Assembly (NCBI GenBank): GCA_038204505.1
Contig: JBBRCV010000003.1
Coordinates: 1-64,000, forward strand
Length of the DNA: 64,000 nt
Direction of reading: 5' to 3'
Source of the DNA: Timaviella sp038204505
Lineage (GTDB): Bacteria; Cyanobacteriota; Cyanobacteriia; Elainellales; Elainellaceae
Below the pieces are notes generated by a model. The model searched no databases. It was not told the DNA's origin and saw only the letters and a program-made list of their open reading frames with translations. Below, one piece after another: positions 24,240 through 31,521 of this stretch (position 1 is the first letter of the stretch; the number at the start of each line of letters is the position of its first letter). Made by a program: the position numbers and the translations under genes.

Positions 24240-25270
24240 TATTTGTGGCTCCAGAAGAAGTCTTTGTCAATTTGCTGAGTCCGAATCAGGTACTCAAGTT
24301 GTTTCAAGCGCGTAAACCCACGGGACTGAAAGACTTCTTGAGTTAAGTCAATTTGGGAGAAGATGTCAAACAACTGCTGTGCCCCACGCTCTGCATTCCA
24401 CTCGCATTTAAAGCCGGGAAGTTGGGTGTTAATTTTCTCAAAAGAAACCCGGTAGCTGCGGTTATCAGAACCGCCATCGCCAAAGCTAAGCTCGCAGCCC
24501 TTGAAAACACTGGCAACAATTTCAGCAATTTGTTTGACCTGATAGTTGTGGGCACTATCGCCGACGTTAAACACTTGATTGTGGATAATGTCTCGAGGTG
24601 CTTCCAGCACACAAACCAGCGCTTTAGCGATATCTAACGCATGAACCAGTGGTCGCCAGGGTGTACCGTCGCTGGTCATTTTAATTTTCTTCTCAGTCCA
24701 AGCGACTCCCGACAGATTATTCAATACAATGTCAAACCGCATTCGAGGCGAAGCCCCAAAGGCAGTAGCATTACGCATAAAGGTAGGCGAGAAGTTGTCA
24801 TCTGCCATGGGCTTGAGGTCGCCCTCCACGAGCGTTTTACATTCGGCGTATGCTGTTTGCGGGTTGACTACTGTCTCTTCAGTGACATCGCCTTCAGCGG
24901 CAACAACGCCGTAAACGCTGCAAGAGGACATATATACAAAGCGCCGGACTCCTGCTTGCTTTGCCAGTTCTGCTAAGCGGACTGAACCTTTGTGATTGAT
25001 GTCGTAGGTGATAGTCGGGGAAAGTTGCCCAGTGGGATCGTTGGATAGCTCCGCCATGTGGACGATCGCCTCAATCCCTTCTAAATCCTCAACTGTGATA
25101 TGGCGAATATCTTTGTTAAGGGTTTTTGCCGTCAACTCGGTGCCATTGTAGAGCCAGCCGACCTTGTAATATCCGGTGTCAACCGCCATTACGTCATGTC
25201 CCCGCTCCATCAAAATTGGCGCGAACAATGATCCTAAATAACCTTCTGTGCCTGTGACGAGAACTTTCAT
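24239..25270 (-). CDS. NAD-dependent nucleotide-sugar epimerase/dehydratase
   Basis: 343 residues. The extended-SDR Rossmann motif VTGTEGYLGSLFAPIL starts the protein; the catalytic Ser-Tyr-x3-Lys set is in MSSCSVYG and AYAECK; a substrate-binding region PLVHALDIAKALVCVL follows. It resembles GalE-like and NDP-hexose dehydratases without the specific features that would settle the reaction. A dedicated CDP-glucose 4,6-dehydratase (rfbG) is otherwise missing from the cluster, so this enzyme might fill that step or a 4-epimerisation. Confidence 0.87.
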   Translation of the reverse strand: MKVLVTGTEGYLGSLFAPILMERGHDVMAVDTGYYKVGWLYNGTELTAKTLNKDIRHITVEDLEGIEAIVHMAELSNDPTGQLSPTITYDINHKGSVRLAELAKQAGVRRFVYMSSCSVYGVVAAEGDVTEETVVNPQTAYAECKTLVEGDLKPMADDNFSPTFMRNATAFGASPRMRFDIVLNNLSGVAWTEKKIKMTSDGTPWRPLVHALDIAKALVCVLEAPRDIIHNQVFNVGDSAHNYQVKQIAEIVASVFKGCELSFGDGGSDNRSYRVSFEKINTQLPGFKCEWNAERGAQQLFDIFSQIDLTQEVFQSRGFTRLKQLEYLIRTQQIDKDFFWSHK

Positions 25271-25320
25271 GGGAAATCCTAATGAGTTGTTGATATTGCG
25301 CCAAACTAAATTGCGCCAAA

Positions 25321-26535
25321 CTAGGCGTTAATGGCAGCGCGCAAATGCTGCTGTTCAGGAATGCGATCGACGATCGCTTTACCAATTTCTAAAGAAGAGG
25401 TTGCCGCCGGAGAAGGCGCATTACAAACGTGCATTGAGTTTTCACCGTCAATGATCAAAAAGTCATCAACCAGCTTGCCATCGTTCATCAGAGCTTGTGC
25501 CCTGACTCCGGCATGGGTGGGAACCACGTCTTCCATCTGCACTTCTGGAATCAGTCGTTGCAGGCTGTGCACAAATGCCGCCTTGCTGAAAGAACTAATA
25601 ATTTCCTGGATGCCTTCGTCAGCGTGTTTTGCCGCCAGCTTCCAGAAGCCAGGGTAGGTCATGACCTCAGCAAAATCTCGCAGGTCAAAATCAGTCTTCT
25701 TGTAACCTTCCCGCTTCAGGCTCAGAACGGCGTTGGGACCTGCATGGACGCTCCCATCGATCATGCGGGTAAAGTGAACGCCTAGGAAGGGGAAGTCAGG
25801 GTTGGGCACTGGGTAGATTAGCCCTTTCACCAAGTAGCGCTTTTCGGGGGTGAGTTCATAATATTCGCCCCTAAACGGCACGATTTTAGCTTGTGGATCG
25901 ACGTTACCCATTTTGGCAACGCGATCGCTTTGTAGCCCTGCACAGTTGATCACATAATGCGCTTCAAAGCTGCCCTGGTTAGTTTCTAGCACCCGCCCCG
26001 CAGCAGTTTCTACCATCCGGTCAACCCGCGTATTGAGTCGCAAGTCAGCCCCTTGCGCCGCAGCCAGCTCAGCATATTTCTGGCAAACCTGCTTGTAGTC
26101 AGCAATCCCCGTTGAAACGACCCTCACCCCTGCAATGCAATCTACATGGGGTTCGTATTCCAAAACTGCTTCTTTCGTCAGCCGGGAAACTTCTAACCCG
26201 TTTTCTAAACCTCGCTGGTAAAGAGTTTCCAGTTGGGGCAACTCTTTTTCCTGAGTAGCAATAATTACCTTGCCGCAAACTTCGTGAGGGATGTTGTGCG
26301 ATTGGCAAAAATCCACCATCGACTGAGCGCCATTTCGACAGAACTTAGCCTTGTAACTACCGGGCTTGTAGTAAATCCCTGAATGAATTACACCGCTATT
26401 GTTTCCCGTCTGATGAAATGCCCAACGGCTTTCTTTTTCTAGCACCAAAATTTTGGCATTGGGATATTGCTGCCCCAACGTCATCGCCGTGGAAAGACCT
26501 ACAATGCCTCCACCAATAACTGCAAAATCGTACAT
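25321..26535 (-). CDS. lhgO: L-2-hydroxyglutarate oxidase-like FAD enzyme
   Basis: 404 residues. The FAD dinucleotide-binding motif IGGGIVGLSTAMTLGQQYP opens the protein; HQTGNNSGVIHSGIYYKPGS and VPTHAGVRAQAL are LhgO hallmarks. LhgO oxidises L-2-hydroxyglutarate to 2-oxoglutarate and feeds electrons to the respiratory chain. Here it lies inside a nucleotide-sugar cluster between rfbF and an SDR gene. Either the enzyme recycles a hydroxy acid made by the pathway or it has a sugar-like substrate. The start fits an ATG followed at once by YDFAVIGGG. Confidence 0.88.
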   Translation of the reverse strand: MYDFAVIGGGIVGLSTAMTLGQQYPNAKILVLEKESRWAFHQTGNNSGVIHSGIYYKPGSYKAKFCRNGAQSMVDFCQSHNIPHEVCGKVIIATQEKELPQLETLYQRGLENGLEVSRLTKEAVLEYEPHVDCIAGVRVVSTGIADYKQVCQKYAELAAAQGADLRLNTRVDRMVETAAGRVLETNQGSFEAHYVINCAGLQSDRVAKMGNVDPQAKIVPFRGEYYELTPEKRYLVKGLIYPVPNPDFPFLGVHFTRMIDGSVHAGPNAVLSLKREGYKKTDFDLRDFAEVMTYPGFWKLAAKHADEGIQEIISSFSKAAFVHSLQRLIPEVQMEDVVPTHAGVRAQALMNDGKLVDDFLIIDGENSMHVCNAPSPAATSSLEIGKAIVDRIPEQQHLRAAINA

Positions 26536-26632
26536 AGGCTCTATTTGCCCCTGTTAATTGAATGAACTACGAATTGAATAAAATAATGCAAGAATGACCA
26601 CAACTTAGCCGCAACAGGTCAAACCATCCTAA

Positions 26633-27406
26633 TTACCAAACCTTCCAGGGAGCACTGTTGTCTTTCCAAAGTTTTTCCAGGTAATTTCTGTCCTTGAGCG
26701 TATCCATCGGTTGCCAGAAGCCCTCGTGTTTGTACGCCGATAGCTGTCCGTCATGAGCTAGCTTTTTCAGCGGATCATGCTCCCACATCACGGCATCATC
26801 GGCAATATAATCAATCACATCTGGCTCTAGCACAAAGTAGCCGCCGTTAATCCACGCGCCATCCCCTTCTGGCTTCTCGTGGAACTGGGAGATCTTGGTT
26901 TGTTCTTGTCCTAACGAAATTGCTCCGAATCGTCCTTCAGGCTGTACAGCAGTTAAAGTTGCCAGCATTCCCTGGTCTTTGTGGAACTGAATGAGTTCTG
27001 TAATGTTGACGTTACTGACCCCGTCTCCATAGGTGAAGCAAAAAGCTTCCTTCCCAATGTGCTCTCTCACGCGCTTCAATCGTCCACCTGTCATAGTATT
27101 TTCGCCAGTATCTACTAGTGTTACCCGCCAAGGCTCGGCGTACCCAGAATGAACATTCATTTGGTTAGAACACATATCAAATGTGACATCTGACATTCGG
27201 AGGAAGTAATTGGCAAAATACTCCTTAATGACGTAGCCTTTGTAGCCACAGCAAATCACAAAATCGTTAATTCCATGATGGGAGTAGCTCTTCATAATGT
27301 GCCAAAGAATGGGCTGTCCGCCTACTTCGACCATGGGCTTAGGCTTGATGGCGGTTTCTTCGCTCAGTCTTGTGCCCAGTCCACCTGCTAATATCACTGC
27401 CTTCAT
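26633..27406 (-). CDS. rfbF: Glucose-1-phosphate cytidylyltransferase
   Basis: Makes CDP-glucose from CTP and glucose-1-phosphate. The nucleotidyltransferase signature MKAVILAGGLGTRLSEET, then KPKPMVEVGGQPILWHIM, and the family-specific HHGINDFVICCGYKGYVIKEYFANYF segment are all present, as is FTYGDGVSNVN. Length (257) fits RfbF. It is the first gene of the minus-strand cluster reaching to 22370. In known pathways CDP-glucose leads to dideoxy or branched sugars of surface polysaccharides. Confidence 0.95.
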   Translation of the reverse strand: MKAVILAGGLGTRLSEETAIKPKPMVEVGGQPILWHIMKSYSHHGINDFVICCGYKGYVIKEYFANYFLRMSDVTFDMCSNQMNVHSGYAEPWRVTLVDTGENTMTGGRLKRVREHIGKEAFCFTYGDGVSNVNITELIQFHKDQGMLATLTAVQPEGRFGAISLGQEQTKISQFHEKPEGDGAWINGGYFVLEPDVIDYIADDAVMWEHDPLKKLAHDGQLSAYKHEGFWQPMDTLKDRNYLEKLWKDNSAPWKVW

Positions 27407-27754
27407 ACCGTTACCTCTTAGCTTGCAATTCAGTGTTTACCGTTGAATTAGCTCTGTCATCAACTCAACCAGAAACCCAATTTATTTTTCCTGGAAGGTG
27501 CAATTGCACGTCACCGTTAGGCAAGCAGTCGCTATGAAATCCTCTGACAAAAACCTAGAAGTTAGCTAAACGCTTTGGTGGTCAATAGTTACACCCTCCT
27601 TCTGATCTAGTTCTGCTTTTTGGATACACCCGAATTTAATGCCCTATAGCGAGAGTAACAAGAAGTATGAAGACAGGCTGTAAAGGCAAAGTAAATAAAC
27701 GATCGCCTCTGTAAAAACCCCGTGAAAGCTCCGTAAATTTATTTGCGTGTTGAC
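27407..27754. other. Intergenic region upstream of rfbF
   Basis: A 348-bp region that must contain the promoter of the rfbF cluster. I see no gene, no strong hairpin and no known regulator site. A HIP1-like GATCGCC site near 27702 is the only recognisable word. Confidence 0.4.
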
Positions 27755-29614
27755 CTACGTACCACCACTTTGGTAAGCCAAATAAATGGCTTCTAAGAAT
27801 TGATCAGAGGTGACACCAGCAGGAATAGTTTCCAGATGAACAAGGGTTCGGGCTTGCCGAGCTAAGTTCATACTGAGGTCAGTCCGGGCTGTAGCGGTTA
27901 GAAAATCGCGGCGCTGTAGGAATTCTCGAACGACGGCAAAGTCATCAGGTTGAAGCTGGGTCATGTCGCTGAGGGCGGGGAGTTGCCGAGCTAAGTCTTG
28001 AGCGCTGTCGGAAAGGGCGATCGATCGCTTCACCAGCATTCGTTCTTCCTGAATGACTAATGTTCCTGCTACCAAATCACCTACGCGCTTTTCATTTTCA
28101 CCAAACAAAATTAGGATGGCTCCCACAATGAAAAAGATATCGTCGATGGGTCGAAGCAAAGCTCGTAGCACCGCTTGAGTTAGCCCGACAGGTCTGCCGT
28201 CATCTCGAATAACTCGAATTTGGGCGAACCGCTTGCCAGGGGTTTGACCTTGGCGCAAGGTTTCAAATAGAACAAAGTATCCGGCTGAAATGAGGAATGT
28301 GCCTAGAATGGCGATCGCCATAAACCACAGTATTGCTACACCATAGCTATTGGGGGACAGGTTAGTTACGAACTGTGTGGCAAACAAAGTGCCAAAGAAC
28401 CAGAAAAAAGAAATGCCCAACAGCACTAGCACATTATCAATGAGCAGCGCCAACGCCCGATTGCCAATGCCTGCCAAGATAAACTCCAATTCAACGCTTT
28501 CTGGAGTGAGCAAAGTCACCTTCTTAAACAGCTCCAGAGGCATCACTGGGGCAGTATTCGCTGGGACTCCATTGACTAAGACGCTATCTCCCAGAATATC
28601 CCTTGGAACGCTATTCCCTAGAATATCCTCTGCCTCATTGCTCTGCAATTGCAGCCTAAGTCCTTCTCGGCGGTTACGCAAATCGAAGTACAGGACACCT
28701 TTAATGGACTGGGCAATGGGTAAAGTAATCACAATTCCTAACATTCCCAGGGCGAAACTAGCCAAATAAACTGCTCCCAGAACTGCCGAGTTGTCGGTGC
28801 CTGGTATTCCGATAAAGACTGCTTGTAAGAGGGAGGTAATAATCTGGATCACCACGCTGACCGGAATCATAATCAACGAGGAGACAAATAAGACCAGGAC
28901 GGTATGCCAGACGTTTTTCTCAGTCAAAGTCCAACTGCGACCCACCGAAGCAGCGGCTCCTGTCTCAGGTTCAATGCCATGCGGTAACTCGGCAATAGCA
29001 AATCTTGCGGTTACCCATGTCCAACCGATCGTGAAGAAGATGACGAGAGCCAGGATGCCCAGGAAGAAGGCGATCGCCGTTGCAGGGTTTCGCACCAGCC
29101 CCTCCAGCACCCCAAAAGGGTTGCTCTGAAGTGTCGTAAATCCTCCAATACTGCCAAAAGCGATCGCCAGAACGATCGCCAGTGCTAAATACACGCCAAG
29201 AATTAGGGCAGAAAACAGCACAAAGAGAATTAACCCAATGACCCCAAAGCTCCAAGCTCTGGTATTGGTAAAACGTTTCGCATCTTTTGCCGTTTCGGGT
29301 TCAACCAATAGCTCTTTAAAGACCAGCCGAGAGATTGCCGCAGAACCTGCCAAATACCGCCCATAGCAGAAAAAGCTGAGGACTAACCCTAGGGGAATAA
29401 TCAGGAGTATGACGATCGCCGGGGGTAGCACTGCATAAGAGATGTAAGCGATCGCCACAGCTAAAACCAACAGCACTGCAATCCACAAAACTGTAGCGAT
29501 GGCAATTCCTGAATATTCTTTGAAGTGGGCGCGATAAAGGCGAATGCCCGCATTGACCGTATTACCGGGGCTGAGCGGTTGAAGCAGTTCGGGGTAATGG
29601 AGTTGAGGAGACAT
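27755..29614 (-). CDS. Multi-helix membrane protein with RDD domain
   Basis: 619 residues. The N-terminal 320 residues contain six or more membrane helices with proline-free linkers, resembling the glycerophosphodiester-phosphodiesterase membrane-domain family. Residues about 360-525 are an RDD domain (three helices; LALLIDNVLVLL, RQGQTPGKRFAQIRVIRDDG, LRALLRPID). The C-terminal 90 residues are soluble. RDD proteins are poorly understood; some act as transporters. It diverges from a SpoIIM-family gene, a pairing also known in other bacteria, suggesting a shared membrane role. Confidence 0.85.
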   Translation of the reverse strand: MSPQLHYPELLQPLSPGNTVNAGIRLYRAHFKEYSGIAIATVLWIAVLLVLAVAIAYISYAVLPPAIVILLIIPLGLVLSFFCYGRYLAGSAAISRLVFKELLVEPETAKDAKRFTNTRAWSFGVIGLILFVLFSALILGVYLALAIVLAIAFGSIGGFTTLQSNPFGVLEGLVRNPATAIAFFLGILALVIFFTIGWTWVTARFAIAELPHGIEPETGAAASVGRSWTLTEKNVWHTVLVLFVSSLIMIPVSVVIQIITSLLQAVFIGIPGTDNSAVLGAVYLASFALGMLGIVITLPIAQSIKGVLYFDLRNRREGLRLQLQSNEAEDILGNSVPRDILGDSVLVNGVPANTAPVMPLELFKKVTLLTPESVELEFILAGIGNRALALLIDNVLVLLGISFFWFFGTLFATQFVTNLSPNSYGVAILWFMAIAILGTFLISAGYFVLFETLRQGQTPGKRFAQIRVIRDDGRPVGLTQAVLRALLRPIDDIFFIVGAILILFGENEKRVGDLVAGTLVIQEERMLVKRSIALSDSAQDLARQLPALSDMTQLQPDDFAVVREFLQRRDFLTATARTDLSMNLARQARTLVHLETIPAGVTSDQFLEAIYLAYQSGGT

Positions 29615-29704
29615 GGGTATGAAGGTGAATGAGGGTAAGGCTGTTGCTATGATGCCTGACAGGAGATAAGAGTACCCGTTTCTTTACAGATTGAGTGCAG
29701 AAAC

Positions 29705-30691
29705 ATGAACCTTCAACGCTGGATTGCCCGCCGTGAAACAAGCTGGAAACAACTGGATGCGCTATTAAGACAAGTCGAAAAACGCGGGCTAAAGTCGCTT
29801 CAGGCTAGCGAAATTCAGAAGCTGGCAAGCCTCTACCGCTCGGTATCGGCGGATTTAGCGCGTGCCCGTACCCAAGGCTTAGGTCATTTGATGGTACAAA
29901 ATTTGCAGGCATTAACTAGCCGCAGCTACACACAAATTTACCAAGGATCGCGGCGGCAGGAATGGCAAGCAGTTTGGGAATTTTTGCTGTGGGGCTTTCC
30001 GGCAGCAGTAAGGCGATCGCGCTACTACATTGCCTTTGGCATGGCAATTTTAGGGGTCGCAGGGTTACTTAGCTTTTGGGTAGCTTGGCAAGACCCGGCA
30101 TTTATGGCGCTGGTCGTGCCTGAAGAGTTGATTACGCAGGTGCGCGATCGCCAAGAGCTTTGGATGGGAAGCATTGTAGGCGTTGAGCCATTTGCCGCCA
30201 GCAATATCATGATCAACAATATTAAGGTGTCATTTGCAGCCCTCGCAGGAGGTATAACCGCAGGCATTTACACCACCTTCATCATGTTGCTTAATGGTAT
30301 TTCTCTAGGAGCAATTTCGGCGCTAGTCGGGCAAAACAATCTCGCCTATCCCTTCTGGGCGTTCGTTTTTCCTCATGGAGCGCTAGAACTTCCTGCCATT
30401 TTCTTTGCAGCCGGAGCAGGGTTTCTCATCGCTAGAGGTTTGTTGTTTCCAGGTCGATACCGTCGCGTTGATGCCTTGAAGATTTATGGACAGCAAGCCG
30501 CCCACCTGATTTTTGGCATTGTCCCTATGCTGGTGATAGCGGGTACCATTGAAGGATTTTTCTCCCCCAGTCCAGTTGTGCCTAGTTTCTTAAAGTATTT
30601 AGCTGGTACGGGATTAATGCTGGGGCTGCTAGCTTACCTAAGACGAAGGAAACCTGCCCAGAGCTTGATCAACAGCAATGAGAGCAGTTAA
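29705..30691 (+). CDS. Stage II sporulation protein M (SpoIIM) family
   Basis: 328 residues: a soluble helical N-terminus (residues 1-100, containing YRSVSADLARARTQG), then four to five membrane helices with the SpoIIM core NIKVSFAALAGGITAGIYTT and FVFPHGALELPAIFFAAGAG. In sporulating Firmicutes SpoIIM helps peptidoglycan remodelling; in cyanobacteria the function is unknown and sporulation is not implied. It diverges from the RDD gene across 90 bp. Confidence 0.88.
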   Translation: MNLQRWIARRETSWKQLDALLRQVEKRGLKSLQASEIQKLASLYRSVSADLARARTQGLGHLMVQNLQALTSRSYTQIYQGSRRQEWQAVWEFLLWGFPAAVRRSRYYIAFGMAILGVAGLLSFWVAWQDPAFMALVVPEELITQVRDRQELWMGSIVGVEPFAASNIMINNIKVSFAALAGGITAGIYTTFIMLLNGISLGAISALVGQNNLAYPFWAFVFPHGALELPAIFFAAGAGFLIARGLLFPGRYRRVDALKIYGQQAAHLIFGIVPMLVIAGTIEGFFSPSPVVPSFLKYLAGTGLMLGLLAYLRRRKPAQSLINSNESS

Positions 30692-31011
30692 AAATTTCAA
30701 GCGTTACTCGATGTTTCTAATGCTAAGTCTGAGCTTTGGAGGCGGTTGAGGCAGGTGAACACCGATCGCCACTTAGGTCTTATTAACTTTTACTCAGGGC
30801 TAATTAAACAATTTTACAAAGAACACCGTATTTTTACTCAACTGCGTAGCAAAGAAATGGATTATTTATGAAGTTATAGGTAGACGGGCTGAATTGAATG
30901 TGGCACAACAGTCTCGGTCGTGAGGTGACGTAGGTAAAATACTTACTCACAGACTGTACATTTGCTTGCGCCCACCTACTTAGAGGGATCTACTTTATCT
31001 GGCTGACGCAA
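30692..31011. other. Intergenic region before STAS gene
   Basis: A 320-bp region with no gene. Close to the STAS start there is a weak symmetrical element, GTGAG near 30921 and CTCAC near 30948, possibly a regulator site. The promoter of the STAS gene presumably lies in the last 100 bases. Confidence 0.35.
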
Positions 31012-31332
31012 ATGGTTAATGTTGATATCTTCCGACCTAATCGCCTTTTAAGTGCAAGCAATGCAGGTGAGTTGGTCGCTTGGACGAAGCAGGCACTTGA
31101 AACTGGCGTTGATATTTTACTAATTGATTTTTGTCAGGTAATGTTTATGGATAGCAGTGGTCTGGGAACGTTGATCTCGGCTTTGAAGCTGGTGCAGAAA
31201 GCTGAAGGACGACTGGCGCTGTGTTCATTAGGTGGGCAAGCCTTAATGCTGTTTGAGATGGCTGGCATGGAAAAGCTGTTTGAGACTTACAGCAATTTAG
31301 ATGAATTTGAAAGTGCTTTGTCAGGAACCTAG
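31012..31332 (+). CDS. STAS-domain protein (anti-sigma factor antagonist-like)
   Basis: 106 residues forming a single STAS domain. The phosphorylation-site motif of anti-sigma antagonists is present as FMDSSGLGTLISALK, with the serine pair at about residues 45-46. Such proteins bind and release serine kinase anti-sigma factors. No partner kinase or phosphatase is adjacent. The stop codon TAG is the first three bases of a MITE; before insertion the frame would have continued. Confidence 0.87.
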   Translation: MVNVDIFRPNRLLSASNAGELVAWTKQALETGVDILLIDFCQVMFMDSSGLGTLISALKLVQKAEGRLALCSLGGQALMLFEMAGMEKLFETYSNLDEFESALSGT

Positions 31333-31480
31333 TGGTTTGTCTAGCTTAATTTGATGGGTTCAAAATTCAAAGTTCAAAATTCAAAATGATGATTATCCCA
31401 GAGCAGTCCATTTTGAATTTCTAATTTTGAATTTTGAATTGATTTCGTGAACCCACCGTTTGAAGCTAGACAAACCACTA
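31330..31480. mobile_element. 151-bp MITE with 5-bp target duplication
   Basis: TAGTGGTTTGTCTAGCTT (31330-31347) and its exact reverse complement (31463-31480) bound the element; after seven mismatched bases TGGGTTCA/TGAACCCA extend the inverted repeat to 33 bp. The interior consists of AAATTCAAAATTCAAAA-type runs on both sides that also pair. GAACC occurs directly before (31325-31329) and directly after (31481-31485), a target-site duplication. No coding capacity, so a transposase must come from elsewhere. Confidence 0.9.
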
Positions 31481-31484
31481 GAAC

Positions 31485-31521
31485 CCTCTTAAAAAACCGT
31501 GTCTTCCTCTTAAAAAACCGT
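31485..31521. repeat. 21-bp tandem duplication at the UPF0182 end
   Basis: CCTCTTAAAAAACCGT occurs at 31485 and again at 31506, exactly 21 bases apart. Read on the minus strand each unit encodes the same end (EE-G/D-TVF and TAA stop), so the terminus of the UPF0182 gene has been duplicated behind its stop codon. Confidence 0.8.
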
